Source: Aquanectria penicillioides
Lineage: Eukaryota; Ascomycota; Sordariomycetes; Hypocreales; Nectriaceae
NCBI GenBank assembly: GCA_003415625.1
Contig: PYIU01000007.1
Coordinates: forward strand, 2,666,001 to 2,730,000
DNA: 64,000 nt
Direction: 5' to 3'
Below, piece after piece: positions 38,795 to 49,697 of this stretch. The notes below the pieces were generated by a model that did not search any database, was not told the origin of the DNA, and worked only from the letters and a program-made list of their open reading frames with translations. Made by a program: the position numbers and the translations under genes. Each line of letters begins with the position of its first letter. Position 1 is the first letter of the stretch.

Positions 38795-39169
38795 TTGGCA
38801 TGATTTGATTTGTAACAAAACCGTTTCTCTCGGAAATGCCTTGGCGATATACCCTCTCTCACTCCCTCATGGGAAGGGAGGGATGGGCGATGTGATGCAT
38901 CGAGGCCAGGGATGTTTAGAACTAGTAGGATACCTTTTTTTGCGGTTGGAATGGCACATTGATGCAAGTCACCACCTAACACTGCCCCTCGGACACCACC
39001 CCGATACGCCATGCCTCGTGACCAGGGTCCTTCTGATCCACACTCCGCAACTTCGACTGGCGGCATTGATCACTCCCCTACATGAGCAACGTAAGCTCTC
39101 CCTGTGGACACTCAGGGACAGCGACGACGTAGAGACCGCCGCTAGAACCCTTTTCCGTGACATGCCACT
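38795..39169. promoter_or_regulatory. Intergenic region monooxygenase / inositol-type transporter
   Basis: 375 bases between two genes on the same strand; it contains the terminator of the first and the promoter of the second. I see no further gene. Confidence 0.5.
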
Positions 39170-40902
39170 ATGGACAGCTCTCAGGCGCCGCTGATTTCGA
39201 ACTCGCATCGCGAGGAGGAGGAGGAGCTCGATTATGACGTCGATGCCGAGTCCCCGATTCAGGGCGGCAAGGCCGGGGACTCCAAGCCCAGCGCCTTCGT
39301 CCTCGCCTTGACATTCGCAGCTGGTATCAGCGGCTTGCTGTTTGGATGTAGGATCTTGTCCTCCCTTCTGCTCTGCTCGTGGCGCTTGTGCCATTGAACC
39401 ACCTGCTCTGACTGGTGATTGCTAACTATGTGCTCGACATCTAGATGACACAGGCGTGGTGTCTGCCATGCTCGTCTCCATCGGCCCATCCCTCTCGAAC
39501 CGAAACCTGACCTCGATGGACAAGTCCATCATCACCTCTGCGACATCCCTCTTTGCCCTCTTCCTCTCGCCCTTCTCTTCCGTCCTCGCCGACCGTTTCG
39601 GACGCCGACACGTCATCCTCTTTGCCGATATCCTCTTCACCACCGGTGCCCTGCTGCAGGCCTGGAGCTCGACCGTCAGTGCCATGGTGGTCGGTCGGTG
39701 CATCATAGGCGCGGGCGTGGGAGCAGCAAGCTTCGTCGTGCCGCTATACATTTCCGAGGTGGCTCCCGCTTCGCACCGGGGCCGGCTGGTGACGACCAAC
39801 TCGATGTTCATTACGGGCGGCCAGGTGGTGGCATATGTGGTTGGCTGGGCCTTTTCCACATACGGGTCGAAGGAGAACGGCTGGCGATGGATGGTCGGCC
39901 TGGGTGCGCTGCCGGCCATCATCCAGGGCGTGATTATCATCTTCATGCCCGAGACCCCGCGATGGCTGGTCAAGGTGGGTCGTTCTGGTGCCGCAAAGTC
40001 GGTGATCCAGAAGATCAATGGGGTGGCATCGTTGCATAGCGCCGACTTGCTGGTCAAGGAAATCGAGATGGAGGTGCGAGAGGAGCACGAGGCACAGCGA
40101 ATCCGAGAACATCAGACGTCGAATAAGTGGAAGTGGTTGGGCGAATGGCACAGCTTGATCAGCGTGGGCAAGCATCGACGTGCTCTGGCCATTGCATGTC
40201 TCCTGCAGGGCTTTCAACAGCTGTGCGGTTTTGTAAGTCATGTCTACGTGCAGTTCTACAAATGACCACTAATGGGAGCCTCTCTAGAACTCGCTGATGT
40301 ACTTTTCGGCCACCATCTTTACGATTGTCGGGTTCCAAAACCCAACCCTGACATCAATGGTGGTTGCCGTCACCAACTTTGCCTTTACGCTGGCAGCCCT
40401 GATCTTGATTGACCGCATTGGCCGAAGAAGGATTTTGCTCTACTCAATCCCGTTCATGATTGTGGGCCTGTTGCTTTCAGCATACGGCTTCTCGTTCCTG
40501 ACGCTCGGCCAATCGTCTGACATTAGCGAAGACAAGCCACCGAATGGCAACTCGGGTCACGAGCTTGCGGGCATCACGGTACTCGTGAGCATCATGATAT
40601 ATGTGGCGTCATATGCAATCGGGATGGGCAACGTCCCGTGGATGCAGAGTGAGCTGTTCCCTCTCACGGTGCGGTCGCTGGGCAGCGGGGTGTCGACAGC
40701 TACCAACTGGGGAGCCAACTTTGTCGTCGGGCTGACGTTCTTGCCGATGATGGATGCGTTGACCCCGTCGTGGACGTTTGTATTGTACGCGCTGGTTTGC
40801 GTGGTCGGATACGGGCTGATCTGGAGGATCTACCCCGAGACGGCAGGGTTGAGCCTGGAGGAGGCAACGGCGTTGTTGGAGCACGGATGGGGAGTTCGGT
40901 GA
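39170..40902 (+). CDS. Myo-inositol-type MFS transporter
   Basis: A 12-helix proton-coupled sugar/polyol carrier of the plasma membrane. Three exons: 39,170-39,347, 39,445-40,232 and 40,288-40,902, with GT-AG introns of 97 and 55 bases; 526 residues. Sugar-porter signatures are present: YDTGVVSAML after helix 1, DRFGRRHVI in loop 2-3, PETPRWLVKVGRS, a second DRIGRRRILLYS, and PETAGLSLEEATALL at the end of helix 12. The text around TSLFALFLSPFSSVLADRFG and RGRLVTTNSMFITGGQVVAY is closest, as I recall, to fungal inositol (Itr-type) carriers rather than hexose carriers. The acidic cytosolic N-terminus (EEEEELDYDVD) fits this class. No frame defects. Confidence 0.85.
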
Positions 40903-43724
40903 TGGCTTCAACCATCTAGATTTGGACTACTCTGCATTGAATGTAGGTAGGCATGAATAGTGCCATGGCTGTGTAGAATTAGATTTCCCCAAGATAAGAG
41001 ATGAAACCCACTTCTGGCTTATCTGTGACTCTGAGAGCTGGGTGACGTGAAGAGCTTCTTTTTTGTTTTTTCTTCTTCCTTTCTGTTGGCTCCAACATGG
41101 ATCTGTTGAGTTCTGGATCCATCCGTGATGAAAGAGACCAAGAAAATTGAAAGAGCCTGCTCTGAACCACGGGCTATCAACGGAAACCTGCGGCACTCGA
41201 GACTAGGAAGCAAAAGTCCAGCGTAAAAAAAAACACATTGCCCAAACAGGCATATAGTGGCTCTTGGTTCGGCGCCCTCCCTGTCTTCTGTCGCCGACGC
41301 CGAGAGATTACGTCACCGTGCATTTTGCGACGACCCAGTCGCGCTTGAGTGCCCGTGCCTGGTGTGACTGGAGTCGACCGACTAAATGACGCCGAAGCAG
41401 CGAGAACGAGAACGAGGGGCCAAGAGCCAAGAGCCACACCCGCCCGGGGGAAGAGGGCGCGCGCGCTATGTCAGCGGCGGCTCAGGCGATGGTCAGTAAG
41501 CATGTGCAGCACGACGACGCTGGGCAAGGGCCGAACAAGGGGAAAAGTGGAGAGGCAGAGCCCGGCACCGCGGTGGGCGCGTGAACGCTAACGGAGATCC
41601 TCGATGGAGTTAAGCCCTATGCATGCATAGCGAGAGGCATGGACGGATGATAAAGCAGCAGTTTGGATGACTACGTGTTGCAACTTGCAAGTCCCTGGAG
41701 CAAGGGTCGCGATGGGTATCCCAGGGTTCAAAACAAATGCGGCGGGTCCCGTCCGTGACACCAGGCGCGGTTGGAGCCCAATGATGGATCTGGGGATAGC
41801 TGCTAATTTACGAGCAACTGTAGTCTATGGGTACTGGCAGACTTGATGGGGGCTCTGCCGGACTTTTGGGAAGAGTGTAATTATACGGACTACAGGTGCC
41901 GGACATGGAGAAGTTTGTCGGCTCCGTCACAGCTGGCAACTTGCAGCCGAAACGCCGCGTTGGAAGCGACGTAGTATTGTCGATCTGCAAGATGTGTGGT
42001 CCATGGGCATCCTGTCGGCCAAAACGGCACTTTTGGAGGGCGTCGAGTGCAACTGCTGAGTGGCTCGAGGCGAAAGAATACAGGATGCAATGGTAACTAC
42101 TAAGCCATCAGGCTGAATGCGAAAATGTCTCAACGAAACGCCAACTACAGTCATCATGATGCATACTGTGCCCGGGGCTCGGATGGACTGATAAAGTTGC
42201 ATATGAAGGATTGCAGAAGCGTGTGGAAGAGGCGTGATGAACCGATCATCACGGCAGCAGCTGCATATTGCTGTTTGTTGTTGAGCTGTCATGCCAGCCG
42301 TGTTGGCGTTTTAACTCCGTGGAATTGGCGACGGAAATCCAATCCTGACCTTGCTTGCTTGCATGGACGGCGCCGGTGCCGAGAACGGCTGCCGATGACG
42401 GGAGTGGAGCCCCGCCCCTTTAGCTCCGGTGACTTGCGACAGTGCACTGACGGTCTGTAGATTGGCCGGTGTCTTCGCTGCGCGCCAATGAGGCAGCCGC
42501 AGCAGATTTTTTCTTCTTCTTTCTCTTGTTGGTTCCTCCAGGGGGTGGGTTTCCACATCAATTTTTTCTCTCTCTATCTCCTTCTCCCCCCGTTTCTTTA
42601 CTTTTTGGCGCTTCGTTGATTATTGAGCTGGACTCGTTCCCCAACAGACCACACGTGGGCAGACGAGACTATTGATGGAGCCGGGTCTCGTTAGTGATCA
42701 TCTGGTTTTCCAGTCTTGGCCTTCTGGATCTCGTTTCGGTTGTCTTCTTCGGCACTTTCATCTCCTCTGTAACAGCTTGACTTATACCGTGCCGTTGTCA
42801 CACACACCCCTCCCCTGGCCACCATCATGTGTTTTCGTTCCCCTGTGAGCTATTGCCGTAAATCCCAATACCGGTCCCCTGGATCTGATACCAGGCGAAG
42901 ATCCGAGAGCCGTAGAGAACAAGAGACAAAATAGACAAGGATCCAGTTTTGGTTTTCCAAAATTTCTTCTTTTTGCTCCATCCATTCAACTACTGCAGTA
43001 TCTATACACTACCGGTACTACTAACTACTACTGCTACTGCAAGCTCCGTCATCCTTTCGAGCTCGCTGCTCCGTGCCGTGCAGTTGCAGATCCACACACA
43101 CCCGCCTGCAAATGTTCGTCTCGCGCTTTCGGCCTCGGTCCTTGGGAGTAGGAAAAGCTCGTTAGCGCCGGACCCTCTTGGATTTCCGCAGGATTCTAGT
43201 GGTTATCCCCGGAAACACGGCCGGCTTCAGCGCGAGCTCATAGCGTCATAGTGCAGCTTGGACGCACACCTCCCCCGAACCCACCTAAACCCACCTAAAC
43301 CCACCCACCTCTCGGCCCCAGCTTCTGCGCCAACGCCCGCGCCGAACGAGACCAGGGAGCTTTCCGAGAGCAAACTTGCGAGCAACCGGAACTGCTCTGG
43401 CAGAATTATACTTTATTACGGCTTCACCCCTCCCACCCCTCTCGCTTGTTTCCTCCCTTTACTCATTAAGCTTCATTCCTCCACTGTCTTAGCTAGCCGA
43501 TACATCTTTCTAAGACCGGCTCACTCAATCTCCATCTCTAAACCTCCCTCTTACACAAGCGCTCACACGTACATTGCATTGGCACAACTATCCGTTCCCC
43601 ACAAGCACAACAGCAACAATAGCAACAACAACAACAACAACAATAACCCACAACACACAGCAGCACAAGCAAACAGCATTAACAACACATACGAACTAAC
43701 CAACCCCATTGGGATCTTTTCATC
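40903..43724. promoter_or_regulatory. Long leader/promoter region upstream of the DHA1 transporter
   Basis: 2.8 kb without a supported gene. The distal part has unremarkable mixed composition. The proximal 1.2 kb is rich in CT and CA runs, as is usual for fungal promoters and long 5' leaders, and ends in a CAA-type run (43,607-43,647) just before the ATG. A 184-codon open frame at 43,258-43,812 is Pro/Ser/Asn-rich, has no family signature and overlaps the transporter start in another frame; I do not take it as a gene. Confidence 0.5.
43607..43647 (+). repeat. CAA/AAC microsatellite in the 5' leader
   Basis: A run of CAACAA units (CACAACAGCAACAATAGC, then uninterrupted CAA) about 80-120 bases before the transporter ATG. 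CAA runs in leaders stay unstructured and are common in fungal 5' untranslated regions. Confidence 0.75.
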
Positions 43725-45675
43725 ATGGGGATGGACATTGTCGACAAAGAGCTCATGGACGCTGAACGAGACGCCGCCTCCCTCAGCAGTATCATCAGCG
43801 CGCCAGCGATGAGATCGAGCGAGTCATCACTGGCTCCTCCACGTCTTCGGCTGCTACTTCTGCCCGCCGACAGTCGGTAAACAACAACTTCAACACCATC
43901 AGCCGCGTCTCGACACAAGCCGATCTCGAGCGACATCCTACCGAAATCAGCCGTATCGCCACCCATCGAAGCCAGCACAATGCCACCGTCGGTGGCGGCT
44001 TGCGCTCCCGCACCACCAGCCGGGCCTCGCGCCGCCCGCTCCCGTCCTTCGGCGCCGGCAAGCCCTATCCCCCTCCACTTCCCGAGCAGGAGGAATACGT
44101 AGTCGAGTTTGACGGCCCCGATGATCCACTACACTCGCAGAATTGGCCTCTGAAGAAGAAGCTCATTACAGCCGCCATGCTGGGTTACACTACCATGACG
44201 GCGGCCTTCACTTCGTCCATCTTCTCCTCCGCCACCCTGTTCGTTGCTGCCGAGTACAACGTCGACAGCGAAATTGGCATTCTGGGAACTGCTCTCTATG
44301 TCTTGGGTTTTGCCTTTGGCCCTTCTCTTTGGGCTCCCCTGTCCGAGTTGCGTGGTCGTCGCCTCCCTATTGTGATCGCCATGTTTGGTTTCTCCGTCTT
44401 CTCCATTGGCTGCGCCACTGGCAAGGACATCCAGACTATTCTCATTTGCCGATTCTTCAGTGGCTTCTTTGGTGCATGCCCACTCGCTGTCGTCGCCGCT
44501 GTCTTTTCTGACATGTTTGACAACCGCACCCGAGGTACCGCCATTACTGTCTTCTCCATGACTGTGTTTACTGGTCCTCTCCTCGCCCCCTTCATCGGTG
44601 GCTTCATTTCCACCTCTCACCTTGGCTGGCGATGGACCGAGTACCTGCCCTCCATCATGGGCTTCGCCGCCTTCATTCTCGATCTCCTCTTCCTCAGCGA
44701 GACCTACCCCCCTGTGATCCTCATCCAAAAGGCTGCCGAGTTGCGCCGTCGCACCAAGAACTGGGGCATCCACGCCAAGCAGGAGGAAATCGAGGTCGAC
44801 TTCAAGGAGCTTGTCCAGAAGAATTTTTCCCGACCTCTGCGCCTGCTGTTTACCGAGCCCATTATCCTGCTGCTCTCCATCTACATGAGCTTCATCTACG
44901 GCCTTCTCTACCTCTTCCTCACAGCTTACCCTCTTGTCTTTGTTGGCGTCCACGGATTCAGCCTCGGCGTATCAGGCCTTACATTCTTTGGCATGATTTG
45001 TGGACAGCTCATCGCTGGCGCCACTGTAATCCTGTCCCAGCCCTGGTACGTTCGCAAGCTGGCGGCTAACAACGGCATCCCGGTTCCCGAATGGCGACTG
45101 CCCAATGTCATGGCTGGTGGTGTGGCTTTTGCCATTGGCATTTTCTGGTTTGGATGGTAAGTGAACAATGCAACCCCAGGTTTCCTTGAGCCAATGCTTA
45201 CCACTATTTTAGGTCCGGTTACAAGAAGGACATCCACTGGATCGTTCCCACCCTTAGCGGTCTCTGCACTGGATTTGGTCTCATGTCCATTTTCCTGCAG
45301 GCCCTCAACTACATTGTCGATGCCTACCTGATGTTCGCCGCCTCTGCCCTCGCCGGAAACACCTTCCTTCGATCTCTCTTCGGTGCCGTCTTCCCGCTCT
45401 TTGCCAAGCAGATGTTTAACGGCATGGGTATCCAATGGGCTTCTACGCTCCTGGGCTGCGTCGCTGTCGTCCTCGCCCCGATTCCTTTCATCTTCTACAA
45501 GTACGGAGCCCGCATCCGACAGAAGAGCGCCTACGCACCCACTTTCCCGCCAGTTGGTGCTCCCGCTACCTCGTCTGGAGACGAAGAGGAGAAGGAGGGC
45601 GCAGGCGATACTGCGCTGGCAGCTGTCAGGTCTCGACGAGACAGCGTCGTGCGCGAACCCAAGTCGAATGTCTAA
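43725..45675 (+). CDS. DHA1-family MFS multidrug/polyamine exporter, one apparent frameshift
   Basis: A 12-helix drug:H+ antiporter resembling the Tpo1/Flu1 group. Exons are 43,725-45,156 and 45,213-45,675, with a 56-base GT-AG intron. A hydrophilic N-terminal tail of about 120 residues (Ser/Arg-rich) precedes [15 protein letters not shown], the usual entry to helix 1 in this group. Motif A appears as [13 protein letters not shown], and the family block [15 protein letters not shown] follows. The C-terminal tail is acidic ([11 protein letters not shown]). Near 43,797-43,804 (AGCGCGCC) the frame from the first ATG runs into a stop after 52 codons. One added base joins it to the long frame, giving 631 residues. 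Another reading is that translation starts at a downstream ATG and the first frame is an upstream ORF. Confidence 0.85.
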
Positions 45676-46502
45676 GCGTCCGATTTCCCCACCATCATTT
45701 ATTTGTTTTTCAATGCTCTTTCATGTTGTGAAAGGATGATTGCGGGGTTTCAGTTATCCTGAGGAAGCATGGCGTTTTTGTGGCCTTTTGATTTACCTGC
45801 AGAGGCGCCAACAGCGCGGTCTCATTTGGAAAGGAGGCGGATGCAGCAGGCGTTGCTAGCGAGGATTTAGGTAAAATATCCTCTCATGCGGGAACAGAGT
45901 AGATCTCGATACCACCGGCCGAGTTGGAAAGCGCCGCATATACTGCGTATCATCTAATGTAATGCAAAACCTACCTGGGTACGGTACCTATAGAAAAGAA
46001 AACAAGATGTCAAAAAGCATGCATAACGTTGTGTCTCCCGCGCCGTCGAGTGGTTACAAGTGTAAGCACGCTGGGGTCAGCCCGTTTCATCTTAAAACTG
46101 GCATCGCCTTACGATAGCATCAGCCGTTCGGCCACGCGGTTGGAGAGATGCTTACAGACTCCACTCCCGCTGACTGTGGTCGCTTGAAATGCCAGGAGAA
46201 ACCCTGGTGCTGAGCCACTTCCGTCGGGTTTGCGCTGGCCGTGATCCCAGACCCTGGCAATGGCTGTGCTGACAGCGAGACGTAAGTACCAAACCAAGCC
46301 CCCCCCGCGCGAGCGAGCGCCAACCGTTAAATATTGCTTGATGCGCAGTCGCGACGCTCTTTTGTTCTTCTCTGCTGCTCGAAACAAGCAAGTGACGACT
46401 TCTGCCGCTTGGGGGTAAAACGACGTGTGGTTCCCCCGATCAAAACCGATTTCTTCCCCCGCCGAGTGGGAGTGCGTGCCAGACCCTCGAAGATTCGCAG
46501 CG
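45676..46502. other. Intergenic region DHA1 transporter / HSP70-like gene
   Basis: 827 bases containing the terminator of the transporter and the promoter of the HSP70-like gene. Minus-strand open frames here are short and G/C-driven. Nothing else recognised. Confidence 0.5.
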
Positions 46503-47924
46503 ATGAGAGCCGGTTGGACTTGGAGCGGTGCGCTGCTGCTGGGCACAGCGCTGCCTCTGGCGCACGGGCTGAGACCGGATGCCTGCACCGCCTGTATCCC
46601 CCAGAGCGTGAGGGACGAAGTTGCGGTGGGATTCGACCTGGGGACGTCGTACGGGTGAGTGAGTTGGCGCAGACGGCGATGGGTGCTGTTGTGGTTTTGA
46701 CCGCCCTTGGGTGCTAACATGGCGCTTCACAGCACCTCGGCCGCCTATTTCCACAATGGATCAATCATGACGCTGGCCAAGCTGTCAGCCACACCACAGT
46801 ACAAGGACCTCATCAAGCGGTTGACGTCCCACCCCCGCTCCACCAGGACAGCAGCAAATCCCCCGAGTATCAGGATGCCACCGGGGATTCGAATTCGCAC
46901 AATCTGCCCCTGGACCGCTTCGTCGACAACATGTTCGCCTTCGTGTCGCGGCAATGGCGCCGCTTCGCCAGCCAGGTCCAGCCAACTCCCAGAGAAGAGG
47001 CCGTCATCATCGCAGACCTCATAGCCGCGCTGAAAGCGGAGTCGGAAGCAGCCCTCGGACACCAAATCGCCCGCGTCTCTGTCGCGGCGCCTTGGCTAAT
47101 GTCCTGGCGGGACCGGACGGCCAAGGACCACGAAATTAACGAGGCACTGCGCCTTGCTGGCTTGAAGCCATTTACGAAGGAGGAGCACGAGCCAGTGTAC
47201 ATCACCGAGGCGCAGGCCGTGTTAGCGGCGAACGGGCAGCAACTCTGCGAGCCGTTTGGGTCGTATGCGAGCGGCCAACAGGACGAGAACGGGTTCAAGA
47301 ACCAGGCCGTTTACTTTATCAGGTCAGTCAACTTTTTGGGCCTCTGCTGCGTTGTCGAGGAAGACACGCATATTGACATGCACTTTTAGCAACACGCGAG
47401 ACTCAATCTACATGGGGATGCAGACCGCCGAGTGCTTCTACAACATCCCCAGAGCGGAGGGCATGGCTGGCTCGACGTCCGCCCATGGCCGCCCCAATTT
47501 CGACGAGGACCTACTGCTCAAGCTTTCCCTGCGGCGCTTTGGAACTATGGGGTACAGGACCTACCGCCGTGAAATCCCGGCCGCCAACCCGACCGGGCTC
47601 ATTCTCGTGGCTGGTGACGCGGTCAAGCAGAGCGGCTTCTTCAAGAATGTCATTGACCTGGCCAAGCTGCGGCTGCCGAGGCTGCTGGGGCGCTATTCGG
47701 GGTACGACTCGTTCAAGATCGTCGAGGCCAGGAACCCGACCTTTGACGGCGCGCGAGGCGCGGCGCTGTGGTCTCGATTGAGGATCGAAGCGGAGCACTA
47801 CTGCAGGGTTCCCGAGTGCGGGACAGGGAGGAGCCGCGTGGCTTCGCCGTTGGACGGCCTCCCCCAGGAGTCTTGCACTCCCGTGCCTCATCCCTATGCG
47901 CAGGGTGAGTGGTCTGACATATGA
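46503..47924 (+). CDS. Secretory HSP70-like (actin-like ATPase fold) protein, one apparent frameshift
   Basis: Exons: 46,503-46,654, 46,733-47,322 and 47,390-47,924, with GT-AG introns of 78 and 67 bases. A signal peptide (MRAGWTWSGALLLGTALPLAHG) is followed by VGFDLGTSYG, the phosphate-1 loop of the HSP70/actin ATPase fold, and later VSVAAPWL, YITEAQAVLAANG and LILVAGDAVKQSGFF, which fit the HSP70 ATPase layout. The predicted length of 425 residues covers only an ATPase-type domain; the HSP70 peptide-binding domain is missing. The second exon needs one extra base at a C run (46,827-46,830) to join YKDLIKRLTS to the downstream frame. A role in the ER or outside the cell is inferred from the signal peptide only. 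A possible splice donor (GTGAGT) 18 bases before the stop leaves the 3' end slightly uncertain. Confidence 0.78.
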
Positions 47925-48404
47925 TTACGGATTCTATTTGGGCGGGATAGGGAAGATGCTGGCAGAGTTTCCCCCTGTGCGAAGCTTGCTCACAAACTTC
48001 CACATCCCCCTTTTCATGTTTGCTATTGTTGGCGTTGTTTGTTTGATACCCCTCAATATGTGGTAAAAAAAAATTCTCCATAGAAGCGATGAATACGAGA
48101 CCTGGGCTAGCGTTGAGGAAGGAAAAAAAGACACAATTGGCGCCAAGGTCTTGATTGTATAGGTCAACGAAAACCATGTCGTGCGTGCAAGTGGTCGGTG
48201 TGTAACATAGTGTTAGAAAGGAGAAGTGAGAATGTATTAACAGTGAGTTAAGAGGGACCAACCACCTTTCCCTTGGAACAACTAGTCTCAAAATAGCAAA
48301 AGAAGCATATATAAACAAAAAAAACCCAATCTATCTATCTGCGCCTGGTCTAAATGTGCTGCGTGATTCTGTATGCGATCCAACAAATATACTGTCATGA
48401 GAAA
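47925..48404. other. Convergent intergenic region, HSP70-like / flavoprotein
   Basis: 480 bases between two converging stop codons, AT-richer than the genes. Both 3' ends must lie here. No gene seen. Confidence 0.6.
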
Positions 48405-49697
48405 TCATCTAATTAGTCGGCCGAAGAATGCAATGATCGTGAAAGCCATGCTCATGAGTCGCATCATGGCAGAGGCGGCAAAGCCAGAGGCGACGACAGG
48501 GCTCGCGGCGGCAAGCACCTTTGCCGCACCGCCCTGGGGCGGATAAATCATGACTTCGGTGACGTGCTTTTTGACCTTCTTGCCCAAATACCCGGTGAAG
48601 ACGACCTTGCGGTCCCATCCGTTGGCGATGACTGCACCGTAGTCGCCGAGGTCGAGGCAGGTGATGTACGTGGGCTGGGAGTATTGCGTCGTGGGGAGCT
48701 TGAGAAGGTCGGCGGCGGCGTTGTGGCCAGACACTCGGCCGAGGATCAAGGCGTGCTGGCAGGTCATGAGAGTGTAGTTGCCATCCTTGTCGGTGGCGGC
48801 GCAAGCAGCGTCGCCAGTCGCGAAGACGTCTTTGAGTTCCGGGAGGCGGAGGTCGCGGCCGACGTAGAGGCGGCCGGCGGCGTCCTTTTTTCCCGGCAAT
48901 TGCTGCGCGAGTGGCGTTGCCGCAACGCCAGCTGTCCAAATCGTGGTGAGGGCTTCGATGCGAGTCCCGTCGGCCGTGGTAACGCCAGCGGCATCGACAG
49001 CGGTGATAGTCGTACCCAGCTGCGTCTCCACTCCCAGTTGGTCGAGGGCCTTTTCGATGACGGGGCGCGGGCCAGGTCCCAGGGTCGATCCGACCGCCTT
49101 GTCTCGTCCAACAAGGACGATGCGGGTTTCAGAATCCTTGCCCAGGATCGAGCGGAGGCGTGTGGGCAGCTCAGCCGCGACCTCGACGCCTGTGAATCCT
49201 GCGCCACAGACAATGAATGTGTTGCGAGCTTTACTGGCAGGCAGTGACTTGAGGTTTTGGAGATGGGCCTCGAGCTTTGTCGCATCCTCCATCTGGTCAA
49301 CGTTGAAGGCGTGCTCGTTTAGTCCTGGGATATTGGGGCGCACAAGGTGGCTTCCCGCTGCTAATACAAGTCGGTCATAAGACATTGTTGACGTCTCACC
49401 GTCGACGTCGACGATTGTTACCTCCCGCTTCGACGTGTGGATGGTTTCGACCTTGCCTCGGACGAAGCGGACGCCGGTGTCGCGGAAGAGGCCGGCGAGG
49501 GGTGCAGCCATGCTTGCGGGATCCGCCTCATACAGTCGCGGCCGCATGACCATTTGTGGCTCCGGTGCGATCACGACCACTTCAATGTCGGCTGCCGCAG
49601 GTTTGTCCTTGAGATGCGAGGAGATGAGCTGCCTGGCGGCGAAGGCGCTCCATGCTCCACCAAACCCGGCTCCGATGATCACGATTCTCCGTGGCAT
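48405..49697 (-). CDS. Type II NADH dehydrogenase / FSP1-like FAD oxidoreductase
   Basis: Pyridine nucleotide-disulphide oxidoreductase family member, single exon, 430 residues. The first Rossmann motif (IVIIGAGFGGAWSAF, residues 5-19) binds FAD. The central motif FIVCGAGFTGVEVAAEL binds NAD(P)H, and VFATGDAACA is the second FAD contact. No redox-active CxxC pair is seen, so it belongs with the quinone- or oxygen-reducing type (NDH-2, AIFM2/FSP1, AMID) rather than disulphide reductases. The C-terminus is hydrophobic (AMMRLMSMAFTIIAFFGRLIR) and may sit on a membrane. No mitochondrial presequence is obvious. Likely role: NAD(P)H oxidation with a quinone acceptor; substrate unproven. Intact. Confidence 0.85.
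   Translation of the reverse strand: MPRRIVIIGAGFGGAWSAFAARQLISSHLKDKPAAADIEVVVIAPEPQMVMRPRLYEADPASMAAPLAGLFRDTGVRFVRGKVETIHTSKREVTIVDVDGETSTMSYDRLVLAAGSHLVRPNIPGLNEHAFNVDQMEDATKLEAHLQNLKSLPASKARNTFIVCGAGFTGVEVAAELPTRLRSILGKDSETRIVLVGRDKAVGSTLGPGPRPVIEKALDQLGVETQLGTTITAVDAAGVTTADGTRIEALTTIWTAGVAATPLAQQLPGKKDAAGRLYVGRDLRLPELKDVFATGDAACAATDKDGNYTLMTCQHALILGRVSGHNAAADLLKLPTTQYSQPTYITCLDLGDYGAVIANGWDRKVVFTGYLGKKVKKHVTEVMIYPPQGGAAKVLAAASPVVASGFAASAMMRLMSMAFTIIAFFGRLIR

Noticed and set aside
43258..43812. 184-codon Pro/Ser/Asn-rich frame upstream of the DHA1 transporter
   Set aside because: Low complexity, in the CT/CA-rich leader, and overlaps the transporter start in another frame.
44129..44953. 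274-codon antisense frame inside the DHA1 transporter
   Set aside because: Mirror of the biased codon use of the transporter; no family signature.
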